A stretch of 29,577 nt of DNA from DATBDE01 sp036270095 (GTDB taxonomy: Bacteria; Actinomycetota; Thermoleophilia; Solirubrobacterales; Solirubrobacteraceae). The notes beneath the pieces are model-generated. The model was given only the letters and a program-made list of their open reading frames with translations, ran no database searches and was not told the DNA's origin. The stretch lies in contig DATBDE010000083.1 in NCBI GenBank assembly GCA_036270095.1, positions 1 to 29,577 of the forward strand. Direction: 5' to 3'. Each line of letters starts with the position of its first letter. Within the stretch, counting starts at the first letter, position 1. The translations under genes and the position numbers were made by a program. Below, in pieces: positions 22,140-29,577 of this stretch.

Positions 22140-22568
22140 ATGACCGCGCACGCCGTCCGCGCACGCGGCCGCTCGCTCGAGCTGGGCGTGGGCGTGGCGG
22201 CGCTGGCGGTCGTGCCCGCCGCGGCGTCGCTGGCGCTGTGGCATCCGGTGGCCGTGGACCACGGGCCGGCGGTGTGCCCGTTCCGGGCGCTCACCGGCCT
22301 GCCGTGCCCGCTGTGCGGGGCGACGCGCGCGTTCGTCTACTTCTGCAACGGCGACGTGCGCTTCCTCGACTACAACTGGGGCTGGCTCGTGCTGTGGGCG
22401 GCGCTGCTGGCCTGGGGCGCGTTCGCGGTCGTGCGGGCGCGTCGCGGACGACCGCCGCCGCTCGGCCCGCTGCGCGGGCACCCGCGGCGGCTGTGGGCGT
22501 TCTTCCTGCTCCTCCTGCCGCTGTGGGGCGTGGCGCTGCTCAACGCCGGGCCCATCCTGGGGCGCTGA
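22140..22568 (+). CDS. DUF2752-family membrane protein
   Basis: 142 aa with three hydrophobic segments (about 15-35, 78-98 and 118-138). The hallmark GLPCPLCGATRAFVYFCNGD has the CPxC pair at Cys56 and Cys59 and the full CGxTR ending, then FLDYNWGWLVLW. It is the second DUF2752 copy in the cluster and diverges widely from the first outside the motif. It starts 4 bp after the proline-rich DUF4190 gene and is the last gene before a new promoter. Function unknown. Confidence 0.87.
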   Translation: MTAHAVRARGRSLELGVGVAALAVVPAAASLALWHPVAVDHGPAVCPFRALTGLPCPLCGATRAFVYFCNGDVRFLDYNWGWLVLWAALLAWGAFAVVRARRGRPPPLGPLRGHPRRLWAFFLLLLPLWGVALLNAGPILGR

Positions 22569-22581
22569 CCGGCAGGCAGCG

Positions 22582-22587
22582 TATGGT
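22582..22587 (+). promoter_or_regulatory. Putative -10 box (TATGGT), leaderless start at 22595
   Basis: The hexamer ends 7 nt before GTG 22595 with no Shine-Dalgarno between. It supports that start codon and a separate transcription unit for the membrane-protein gene. Confidence 0.5.
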
Positions 22588-22594
22588 CCCGCCC

Positions 22595-23641
22595 GTGAAC
22601 CGGCCGGCCGAGCTGGATCGCGTCTTCGACGGGCTGCGGCCCCATCCGCACCGGGGCGACATCGTCGGAGCGGGAGCGGTGGTCCTCGCCGTCGCCATCG
22701 CGATGGTCAACGTCCGCATGGACGCGACCTGGGGGAACGGGGTCTTCCTTGTCCTTGACCTGCTCGCGTTCGCGCTGGTGTTCACCATGGGCATGCTGGC
22801 CGAGCTCGAGGAGGGCCGGCCGCGCCCCTACCAGTCGGCGCTGCTCGTGGCCGGGCTGTTCCTGCTCGCGCTCACGCTGTACCGGCTGGCGCAGGTCTTC
22901 AGCGTCGAGTCGCCGCTGTCGGCGTCGGGCACGGTGTTCTGGACCACGCTGATCCTGTCCGGCGTGGCGGCGTGGCCGGCCTGGGGGCGCAACTCGTCCA
23001 TCTGCGCGCTGATCGAGGTGGTGGCGGGCGGGATCTCCCTGCTCGCGTTCGTCGACCTCGTGTTCAACCCCCATGGGCCGACGACCACGCGCTGGATCCT
23101 GCTCTTCCTGCTGGCCGCGTACGTGCTCGCCTCGCTGTGGCGGCGTGACCGCGAGCGCCGCCACGCCGTGCAGTTGGTCAACGCCGCCGGCCTCGCCGTG
23201 CTGGCGCTGGCGGCGACGTTCTTCGGCTCGGTCCTGACCATCTTCGGGCCGGCGCTGGCCGCGCCAGGCTTCGGCTGGGCGCTGGTCATCGTCGCCGGCG
23301 GCTTTGGCCTCGTCGCGTATGCGGCCGTGGACCGCGAGCCCGGTCCGGGCTACCTCGGCGTGCTCGTGCTCGCCGTCGCGGTGCTGCTCATCGGGCGGCC
23401 GAACCCCAACGGCGACCTCGTGTTCTGGCCCCTGTTCCTGCTCCTGGTCGGCGTGGCCGGCGTCGGGCTGGGGCTGCGCCCGCGCCGGCGCCTGCCGCCC
23501 GAGCCGGGCGCGGAGCGCACGGCGCCGACCATGCCCATCCGGCCTCAGCCCGAGCCGCCGCCGACGGAGCCCGAGGCCGAGTCCGACACGCAGCGCACGC
23601 AGTCGACGCGGCGGCTGTGGGCGGACGAGACCGACGACTAG
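22595..23641 (+). CDS. Multi-span membrane protein of unknown function
   Basis: 348 aa. After a short cytoplasmic lead (VNRPAELDRVFDGLRPHPHRG) there are about ten hydrophobic stretches, including VVLAVAIAMVNVRMD, LVLDLLAFALVFTMGMLAEL, LLVAGLFLLALTLYRLA and VLVLAVAVLLIG. The last 50 residues form a Pro/Glu/Thr-rich cytoplasmic tail ending RRLWADETDD. I recognise no family. GTG 22595 is preferred because a TATGGT box precedes it by 7 nt. It stands between the DUF2752 gene and the carboxylase, apparently as its own unit. Confidence 0.75.
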   Translation: MNRPAELDRVFDGLRPHPHRGDIVGAGAVVLAVAIAMVNVRMDATWGNGVFLVLDLLAFALVFTMGMLAELEEGRPRPYQSALLVAGLFLLALTLYRLAQVFSVESPLSASGTVFWTTLILSGVAAWPAWGRNSSICALIEVVAGGISLLAFVDLVFNPHGPTTTRWILLFLLAAYVLASLWRRDRERRHAVQLVNAAGLAVLALAATFFGSVLTIFGPALAAPGFGWALVIVAGGFGLVAYAAVDREPGPGYLGVLVLAVAVLLIGRPNPNGDLVFWPLFLLLVGVAGVGLGLRPRRRLPPEPGAERTAPTMPIRPQPEPPPTEPEAESDTQRTQSTRRLWADETDD

Positions 23642-23644
23642 TCC

Positions 23645-23650
23645 TATCCT
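23645..23650 (+). promoter_or_regulatory. Putative -10 box (TATCCT), leaderless start at 23659
   Basis: The hexamer ends 8 nt before ATG 23659 and begins 3 bp after the previous stop. It favours this ATG over an in-frame upstream ATG at 23617, which lies inside the preceding gene. Confidence 0.5.
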
Positions 23651-23658
23651 CGCGCCCG

Positions 23659-25179
23659 ATGAGCGACGTGCGAGAGGCCACCGATCGCGCCCACGCCGGT
23701 GGGCCGCAGCGCCACCACGAGAAGTCCGAGCAGCAGGGGAAGCTGCCCGTGCGCGAGCGCGTGGCGCGCCTGCTCGACGCCGACTCCATGGTCGAGGACG
23801 GGCTGCTCGCCAACTGGGACGGCGAGGGCCTCGGCGCCGACGGCGTGGTCACGGGCACCGGCGCCGTCAACGGCCGGCCGGTTGCGTTCATGGCCAACGA
23901 CCCCACGGTCAAGGCGGGGTCGTGGGGCCCGAAGACGGTCGAGAAGATCCTGCGCATCCAGGAGAAGGCCCTGGCCAGCCGTATCCCGATGGTCTACCTG
24001 GTCGACTCGGCGGGGGCGCGGATCACCGAGCAGACGCGCATGTTCCCCGGCCGCCGCCACGCGGGGCGGATCTTCTTCAACGAGGTCCGCATGTCGGGCG
24101 TCGTGCCCCAGGTCTGCGTGCTCTTCGGCCCCAGCGCGGCGGGCGGTGCCTACATCCCGGCCTTTTGCGACGTCGTGATCATGCGCGAGGGCAACGCGTC
24201 GATGTACCTGGGCTCCCCGCGGATGGCGGAGATGGTCATCGGCGAGAAGGTCACGCTCGAGGAGATGGGCGGGGCCAAGATGCACACCTCGGTCAGCGGC
24301 GTGGGCCAGTTCCTCGTGCCCACCGACGAGGAGGGCATCGATACCGCCCGCCGCTACCTGGGCTACTTCCCCAGCCACTGGGAGTGGATGCCGCCGTTCG
24401 CCAAGCCCGCCGACCCGGCTTCGGACGCGTCGATCGCCGAGATCGTGCCCGCGGACGAGAACAAGCCCTTCGACATGCGCGACCTGCTCGACGCCCTGCT
24501 CGACGCCGACTCGTTCCTCGAGGTCCACAAGCGCTGGGCGCGCGAGCTCATCGTCGGCTACGGGCGGCTGAACGGTCGCGTGGTCGGCGTGGTGGCCAAC
24601 CAGCCCAAGTTCAAAGGCGGCGTGCTGTTCAGCGACTCCGCCGACAAGGCCGCGCGCTTCATCTGGACCTGCAACGCGTTCAACGTGCCGCTGCTGTTCC
24701 TGGCCGACGTGCCCGGGTTCATGATCGGCACCGCGGTCGAGCGCCAGGGCATCATCCGCCACGGCGCGAAGATGATCTCGGCGGTGTCCGAGGCGACCGT
24801 GCCGAAGCTGTCGGTGATCGTGCGCAAGGCCTATGGCGCCGGTCTGTACGCGATGGCGGGCCCGGCTTTCGACCCGGACGCGTGCATCGCGCTGCCGACC
24901 GCGTCGATCGCGGTCATGGGGCCGCAGGCGGCGATCAACGCCGTCTACTACAACCAACTCCAGGCCATCGAGGACCCCGACGAGCGCGCCAAGCGCACCG
25001 AGCAGCTGCGGGCCGAGTACGCGGCCGACGTCGACATCCTCCACCTGGCCTCCGAGATCGTCATCGACGCCGTCGTCCAGCCCGACGACCTGCGCACCGA
25101 GCTGATCCGCCGCTACGCGACTGCCGCGGCCAAGCGCCGCGACTGGCCCGAGAAGCGCAACCCCGTCACGCCGGTCTAG
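23659..25179 (+). CDS. Acyl-CoA carboxylase, beta (carboxyltransferase) subunit
   Basis: 506 aa. Transfers carboxyl from carboxybiotin to an acyl-CoA; the propionyl-, acetyl- and methylcrotonyl-CoA types are all possible. The N-half has VYLVDSAGARITEQ and the oxyanion loop GPSAAGGAYIPAFCDVV. The C-half has FLADVPGFMIGTAVER, the second loop YGAGLYAMAGPAFDPD, and AVMGPQAAINAVYYNQL. The C-terminus DILHLASEIVIDAVVQPDDLR is the usual family end. No biotin carboxylase/BCCP alpha subunit lies in the window. The GH1 gene follows 5 bp after the stop, so these two may be co-transcribed. Confidence 0.93.
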   Translation: MSDVREATDRAHAGGPQRHHEKSEQQGKLPVRERVARLLDADSMVEDGLLANWDGEGLGADGVVTGTGAVNGRPVAFMANDPTVKAGSWGPKTVEKILRIQEKALASRIPMVYLVDSAGARITEQTRMFPGRRHAGRIFFNEVRMSGVVPQVCVLFGPSAAGGAYIPAFCDVVIMREGNASMYLGSPRMAEMVIGEKVTLEEMGGAKMHTSVSGVGQFLVPTDEEGIDTARRYLGYFPSHWEWMPPFAKPADPASDASIAEIVPADENKPFDMRDLLDALLDADSFLEVHKRWARELIVGYGRLNGRVVGVVANQPKFKGGVLFSDSADKAARFIWTCNAFNVPLLFLADVPGFMIGTAVERQGIIRHGAKMISAVSEATVPKLSVIVRKAYGAGLYAMAGPAFDPDACIALPTASIAVMGPQAAINAVYYNQLQAIEDPDERAKRTEQLRAEYAADVDILHLASEIVIDAVVQPDDLRTELIRRYATAAAKRRDWPEKRNPVTPV

Positions 25180-25184
25180 GAGGC

Positions 25185-26642
25185 ATGGACCTCCGGCAGC
25201 TCGACGGCCTCGCGCTCCCGCGTGAGTTCGCCTTCGGCTTCGCCACCGCCGGGGCCCAGAACGAGGGCGGCTACAACGGGCCGGGGCAGCCGGCCAACAA
25301 CTGGTGGGACTGGGAGCGCAACGGGCACGCCGACCCCTCGGGCATCGCCACGGAGTCGTGGTCGCGCTATGCGGAGGACCTCGACGCCGTCGCCGCACTG
25401 GGCTGCGACGCCTACAACCTCTCGGTGGAGTGGGCGCGCGTGCGGCCGGGCCCGGACGCGCTCGACCGGGCCGCCGTCGACCGCTACGCGGACATGCTCG
25501 CGGCCGCGCGCGCCCGCGGCATCGAGCCGTGGGTGTGCCTGCACCACTTCACGCATCCGCGCTGGCTCGGCCTCGACTTCTGGCTGCGGCGCGACAGCCC
25601 GCGGGTGTTCGCCGACCACGTGCGCGAGCTCGTGCCCCTGCTCAACCAGGGCCTGGTCGCGCGCGGCGACGCGCCGGTGCGGATCTGGATCACCTCGACC
25701 GAGATCAACGTGCTCGCGCTGCAGACCTACATGGCCGGCTACTTCCCGGGTGCGCCGCGGCCACTGCATGTGCGCTTCCGCTCCGCCGCGCGTTCGCTCG
25801 ACCACCTGCTGGCCGCGCACATTCTCGCCTACGACGCCATCCACGACGCGCACGAGGACGCCGGCCTGCCCGCGCCGCGGGTGGCCGAGAACAGCTTCCT
25901 GTTCGCCATCTACGAGCTCGACCGCGGCTTGACCGACCTGCTGCTCGCGCGCGAGCGCGGCATCGCCCGCGCCGACATCGAGGCCTACGTCCACGACCGC
26001 AAGGCGTACTGGGTGGGCGCGCTCAACGCATCCTTCGGCCCCGAGCGCGACCCGCTCGAGCGCCTGATGGGCGAGATCGCCAAGCTCGTCGCGCCCCACC
26101 GGCTGACCGTGGCCCTGGACGCGCTCTACGCCTCGCCCCGCCCGCGCAAGCTCGACGCGCTGGCGACCGACATCTACCACGTCTGGCTCAAGCGCCGGCT
26201 GCACCTGCCGGGGGCGACGAGCGTGGGCGGACGCGACTGGAGCTTCACGCGCAAGCTGTGGGAGGACCCGCCGCTGCCCGACGCGCTGGGCGAGTTCTGC
26301 CGCCTGCTCGCCGACGGCACCGACCTGCCGGTGTGGCTCATGGAGAACGGGATCTGCAACCGCGTGATCGACGGGGTCGCGCATCCGCGCCTGGACGGGT
26401 GGACCCGGTCGCGCTACCTGGCGGAGCACCTGGCCGCGCTGGCCCGGGCGGTGATGGCCGGCGTGCCCATCGAGGCCTACCTGCACTGGACGCTGTACGA
26501 CAACTGGGAGTGGGGCTCCTACGAGCCGCGCTTCGGCCTCTACGCGACCGAGCGCCCGAGCGGGCGGCGCCTGGCCACGGACGCGATGGGGGACGACGCC
26601 GCGAGCGTCTACCGCGACGCCATCGCGGCGCTGCGCGGCTAG
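25185..26642 (+). CDS. Divergent glycoside hydrolase family 1 protein
   Basis: 485 aa, the normal length for GH1 beta-glycosidases. The fold signatures are REFAFGFATAGAQNEGGYN (Gln of the -1 subsite), LSVEWARVRPG, LHHFTHPRWLG (His), the nucleophile motif with Glu387 in WLMENGICN, and LHWTLYDNWEWGSYEPRFGL. The acid/base region, usually NEP, reads TEI (ITSTEINVL, Glu173): the Glu stays but the preceding Asn and following Pro are lost. AGGAGG (25178-25183) overlaps the carboxylase stop and leaves one base before the ATG, an unusually tight spacing; no other start is available. Substrate unknown. Confidence 0.88.
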   Translation: MDLRQLDGLALPREFAFGFATAGAQNEGGYNGPGQPANNWWDWERNGHADPSGIATESWSRYAEDLDAVAALGCDAYNLSVEWARVRPGPDALDRAAVDRYADMLAAARARGIEPWVCLHHFTHPRWLGLDFWLRRDSPRVFADHVRELVPLLNQGLVARGDAPVRIWITSTEINVLALQTYMAGYFPGAPRPLHVRFRSAARSLDHLLAAHILAYDAIHDAHEDAGLPAPRVAENSFLFAIYELDRGLTDLLLARERGIARADIEAYVHDRKAYWVGALNASFGPERDPLERLMGEIAKLVAPHRLTVALDALYASPRPRKLDALATDIYHVWLKRRLHLPGATSVGGRDWSFTRKLWEDPPLPDALGEFCRLLADGTDLPVWLMENGICNRVIDGVAHPRLDGWTRSRYLAEHLAALARAVMAGVPIEAYLHWTLYDNWEWGSYEPRFGLYATERPSGRRLATDAMGDDAASVYRDAIAALRG

Positions 26643-27082
26643 GCGGCCGGCGTCGTGGCCTCGAGCGCGATCTTCTCCAGCGCCCGATCGAGCATGCCGC
26701 CGGCCAGCAGCGCGTCGGTGGCGCGGGAGAGCAGCCGGCCGGCGAGGCCGCCGCGCGGCTTGACGTCGATGCGCGCGTGCACGTGCGCGCGCTCGTGCAC
26801 CGGCGTCACCCGGTAGTGGACGTCGATCTCGATCGGCCCGCGCGCCTTGAGCGCGAGCCGGTCGCTGCCCGCCTCGAGCACCTCGAGGCAGAAGCCGATC
26901 TCGCGGCCGGCCAGGCGGCCCGCGACGCGCGTGCGCATACCGCCGGCCAGCCGGACGATGGCGTCGTCGTCCAGCGCAAAGTCGATCGGCGACCAGCGCG
27001 TGCACGCCCGCGGGTCGGTGAGGACGGCGAGCACGTCCTCAGGCGCGCCGTCGACGGTCGTCTGCGTGATCCAGGTCCCCAT
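26639..27082 (-). CDS. SRPBCC (polyketide cyclase/START-like) family protein
   Basis: 147 aa. It opens GTWITQTTVDGAPEDVLAVLTDP, the usual first strand and helix of the SRPBCC helix-grip fold, which binds hydrophobic ligands. RWSPIDFALDD and a run of beta strands follow, then a C-terminal helix (GLAGRLLSRATDALL). ATG 27082 has a good GGAGG site upstream. Its stop shares CTAG (26639-26642) with the GH1 stop on the other strand. It lies 86 bp downstream of the acyl-CoA ligase on the same strand, so it may be co-transcribed. The ligand is unknown. Confidence 0.83.
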   Translation of the reverse strand: MGTWITQTTVDGAPEDVLAVLTDPRACTRWSPIDFALDDDAIVRLAGGMRTRVAGRLAGREIGFCLEVLEAGSDRLALKARGPIEIDVHYRVTPVHERAHVHARIDVKPRGGLAGRLLSRATDALLAGGMLDRALEKIALEATTPAA

Positions 27083-27168
27083 GGTCTCCTCCGGTTCGGC
27101 ACCGGCCCCGCCCCTCCTGTGCGCGGGTGAGCGGACGGTTGGATCAGCGCAAAGCGGTCTATCAGGGG

Positions 27169-28809
27169 CTAGGCGGTCTTGACGCCGGCCGCGGCCTCGA
27201 GCCCGAGCTCGGCGATCGCGGTCTCGCGCATCTTGAACTTCTGCACCTTGCCGGTGACCGTCATCGGGAAGGCGTCGACGAGCTTGACGTAGCGCGGCAC
27301 CTTGTGGCGGGCGATCCTCCCCTCGCAGAACGCGCGCACACCATCCTCGTCCAGGCTCTGGCCCTCGTGGGGGACGATCCAGGCCATGAGCTCCTCGCCG
27401 TAGCGCTCGTCGGGCACGCCGATGACCTGGACGTCGGCGATGGCCGGGTGCGTGTAGAGGAACTCCTCGACCTCGCGCGGGTAGAGGTTCTCGCCGCCGC
27501 GGATGATCATGTCCTTGATCCGCCCGACGATGTTCAGGTAGCCCTCGTCGTCCATCGTCGCGAGGTCGCCGGTGTGCATCCAGCGGCCGGCGTCGATGGC
27601 CTCGGCGGTGCGCTCGGGGTCGCTCCAGTAGCCGAGCATCACGCTGTAGCCGCGCGTGCACAGCTCACCCGTCTCACCCCGCGGCAGGGCGCGGCTGGAT
27701 CCGGGCTCGACGACCTTGACCTCGACATGCGGGTGCACGCGACCGACGGTGGCGACGCGGCGCTCGAGCGGGTCGTCGGCGCCGGTCTGGGTCGAGACCG
27801 GGGAGGTCTCGGTCATGCCGTACGCGATGGTCACGTCCTCCATGTGCATGCGGTCGATGACCTGCCGCATCACCTCGACCGGGCACGGTGAGCCGGCCAT
27901 GATCCCGGTGCGCAAGCTGTTCAGGTCGTACGCGTCGAAGTCGCTCAGCCCGAGCTCGGCGATGAACATCGTGGGCACGCCGTAGAGGGCGGTGCAGCGC
28001 TCGTCCTGGACGGCGCGCAGGGTGGCCGCGGGCTCGAACGAGGCCTCGGGGATGACCATGCAGGCGCCGTGGCTGGTGCAGCCGAGGTTGCCCATCACCT
28101 GGCCGAAGCAGTGGTAGAAGGGAACCGGGATGCAGAGCCGGTCCTCGCCCGTGAGGCGGATGTACTCGGCCACGAAGTAGCCGTTGTTGAGGATGTTGTG
28201 GTGGGAGAGCGTCGCGCCCTTGGGGAAGCCGGTCGTGCCGCTCGTGTACTGGATGTTGACCGGGTCGTCGAACGCGACCTCGGCGGCGCGGGCGCGCACC
28301 TCCTCGGTGGAGATCGCGCTGCCGCCCTCGAGCAGCTCGTCCCACTCCGGGGTGTCGAAGAAGATCGCGCGCTCGAGCTCGGGAAGTTCCGGGCGCACGT
28401 CGGCGGTAATGGCCGCGTAGTCGGAGGTCTTGAACGACGGTGCCGCCACCAGCATGCGGCAGCCGGACTGGTGCAGCACGTATTCGAGTTCCGAGGTCCG
28501 GTACGCCGGGTTGACGCTGACCTGGATGATCCCGACGCGGGCGGTGGCGTACTGGAGGAGCGTCCACTCGGCGCGGTTGGGGCTCCAGATGCCGAGGCGG
28601 TCGCCGGCTCCGAGCCCGGCGGCGATGAGCGCGGCCGCCGCGCGGTCCACGCGCTCGTCGAGCTCGGCGTAGGTCCAACGCAGTCCCTGGTGGCAGGAGA
28701 CCAGCGCGTCGGCATCGGGATAGGCGGCGGCGGTGCGCGCGAGGTTGTCGCCGATCGTCTCCCCGAGCAGCGGCGTTGCGTTCGCCCCGTCGGCGTACGA
28801 AAGGGTCAT
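27169..28809 (-). CDS. AMP-binding acyl-CoA synthetase (fatty-acid-CoA ligase)
   Basis: 546-aa ANL-family enzyme that activates a fatty or carboxylic acid with ATP and CoA. It has the P-loop-like YTSGTTGFPKGATLSH, the A5 motif AYGMTETSPVS, the ATP Asp in WMHTGDLATMDDEGYLNIVG, the hinge RIKDMIIRGGENLYPREVE and the C-terminal catalytic Lys in TVTGKVQKFKMRE. Length and motifs fit the medium- to long-chain FadD-like group. ATG 28809 has a TAGAAC hexamer 7 nt upstream. It is divergent from the DUF4436 gene across about 40 bp. Chain-length preference cannot be read off. Confidence 0.95.
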   Translation of the reverse strand: MTLSYADGANATPLLGETIGDNLARTAAAYPDADALVSCHQGLRWTYAELDERVDRAAAALIAAGLGAGDRLGIWSPNRAEWTLLQYATARVGIIQVSVNPAYRTSELEYVLHQSGCRMLVAAPSFKTSDYAAITADVRPELPELERAIFFDTPEWDELLEGGSAISTEEVRARAAEVAFDDPVNIQYTSGTTGFPKGATLSHHNILNNGYFVAEYIRLTGEDRLCIPVPFYHCFGQVMGNLGCTSHGACMVIPEASFEPAATLRAVQDERCTALYGVPTMFIAELGLSDFDAYDLNSLRTGIMAGSPCPVEVMRQVIDRMHMEDVTIAYGMTETSPVSTQTGADDPLERRVATVGRVHPHVEVKVVEPGSSRALPRGETGELCTRGYSVMLGYWSDPERTAEAIDAGRWMHTGDLATMDDEGYLNIVGRIKDMIIRGGENLYPREVEEFLYTHPAIADVQVIGVPDERYGEELMAWIVPHEGQSLDEDGVRAFCEGRIARHKVPRYVKLVDAFPMTVTGKVQKFKMRETAIAELGLEAAAGVKTA

Positions 28810-28816
28810 GGCGATG

Positions 28817-28834
28817 TTCTACCGGGTTAGGGTC
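28817..28834. promoter_or_regulatory. Divergent -10 boxes for ligase and DUF4436 genes
   Basis: On the minus strand TAGAAC (28822-28817) ends 7 nt before the ligase ATG at 28809. On the plus strand TAGGGT (28829-28834) ends 6 nt before GTG 28841. The plus box has the spacing of a leaderless start, but that GTG is not in frame with the downstream protein as the sequence stands. Confidence 0.4.
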
Positions 28835-28851
28835 CGCGCGTGAACCGCCGA

Positions 28852-29577
28852 TGCCAAAGGGACTGATCGCCGGGATCGTGCTGGTGCTGCTCGCCGGGGC
28901 CTACGTGCTCGGCCTCGTCGCCTTCAACACCCAGCGCGACAACGGGCACAAGGAATTCGACATCGACTCCGGGCGCAACGGCATCGGCGTGAACGCGCGC
29001 GTGATCGGCGTCGATCCGGTGACCGACGCGATGACGGTTAGGCTCGAGTTTGTCCCCCTCGGCACCTTCGCGCTGACGCAGGTCGCGCTGCGGGAGCCGG
29101 TCGAGGTGTTCATCAACACCGCCAAGGGACGGACGTCGCTGCGGTACCCCCGCGGCTCGGTGATGAGCCCGATCGAGGCCACGCTGGGGCTCAACGGCGG
29201 CGACTTCCTCGACTACCCCTTCGACAAGTACGATGCCGCGCTGCTCGTCTACGCACAACAGGGGCCGAAGCGCGTGCCCGTCTCGATGAGCGTGACGACC
29301 GGCTTCAACGGCTTCAAGGTCGAGACGAGCCGGGGCACTTTCGTGGGCCAGGGCTATCCGCGCTTCAAGCTGCGCCGCGCGTCGACGACGATCTTCTTCG
29401 CCGTCTTCATCATGGTCGTGTTCTGGGCCACGGCGGGGGCGGCGGCCTGGCTTGCGACGCTTCTCGTCGAGCGCCGTCGGAAGTTCGAAACCGCCGCCGT
29501 CGCGTTCCTCGCCGCGCTGCTGTTCGCGTTCCCGGCGGTGCGCAACAACCTGCCCGGCAACCCGCCCATCGGGTCGC
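28852..29577 (+). CDS. DUF4436-like membrane protein, 3' truncated, probable frameshift near start
   Basis: An open frame from about 28845 runs off the window end without a stop. It encodes a TM helix (GLIAGIVLVLLAGAYVLGL) and a beta-rich extracytoplasmic domain with MTVRLEFVPLGTFAL and DFLDYPFDKYDAALLVYA. Two more helices follow near the end, then RNNLPGNPPIGS. These features match DUF4436 proteins, whose function is unknown. The likely start codons are out of frame: ATG 28852 hits TGA at 28864, and GTG 28841 leads into the wrong frame. One added base near 28857-28862 would fuse ATG 28852 to the frame; one removed base would fuse GTG 28841. An unshifted start at GTG 28878 is possible but leaves no charged N-terminus. 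Confidence 0.72.

Noticed and set aside
27083..27168. Possible terminator or separate promoter between the acyl-CoA ligase and SRPBCC genes
   Set aside because: It contains a direct repeat of GCGGTCT but no inverted repeat with a T-tract and no convincing -10 box at a useful distance.

Overview
The window is one continuous stretch of very GC-rich, densely packed bacterial DNA. It reads as the chromosome of a high-GC actinobacterium, most likely Thermoleophilia/Solirubrobacterales. The grounds are a fused CofG-CofH F420 enzyme, many GTG starts, overlapping stop/start junctions, proline-rich DUF4190 proteins and -10-like boxes placed 6-8 nt before start codons. The taxonomic call is an inference. 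I saw no rRNA, tRNA, CRISPR array, insertion sequence or phage gene.

Layout. (1) 1-2298: the 3' part of an NRAMP metal transporter, two small unknown genes and a decayed short-chain dehydrogenase start, followed by a hairpin and about 190 bp with no gene. (2) 2487-5654 (minus): an MMPL/RND exporter directly followed by a lipoprotein that resembles NMT1/THI5 substrate-binding proteins. (3) 5693-11534: the coenzyme F420 locus, with fused FO synthase on the plus strand and, converging on it, the minus-strand operon npdG-cofD-cofC-cofE-lipoprotein. (4) 11560-13573 (plus): SDR, FlK-like thioesterase and HMG-CoA-lyase-type enzyme with GTGA overlaps, divergent from the F420 operon across a perfect 20-bp palindrome. 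(5) 13533-18223: two signalling systems, an OmpR-type regulator/kinase pair with a divergent small secreted protein, and a hybrid kinase/receiver pair that follows an enoyl-CoA hydratase. (6) 19079-23641: a run of small membrane proteins (DUF4190 and DUF2752 families) with a 3-hydroxyacyl-CoA dehydrogenase inside it, then a multi-span membrane protein. (7) 23659-29577: acyl-CoA carboxylase beta subunit, unusual GH1 enzyme, SRPBCC protein, acyl-CoA ligase and a truncated DUF4436 membrane protein.

How the genes fit together. The F420 locus makes FO (CofGH), activates and attaches the phosphorylated side chain (CofC, CofD), adds glutamate (CofE) and reduces the cofactor with NADPH (NpdG). Around it are many acyl-CoA enzymes (ligase, hydratase, 3-hydroxyacyl dehydrogenase, carboxylase, thioesterase, lyase), suggesting fatty or branched-chain acid catabolism. 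The shared palindromic promoter links the F420 operon and one acyl-CoA operon.

The least explained parts are the DUF4190/DUF2752 membrane cluster, the F420-operon lipoprotein and the divergent palindromic promoter.
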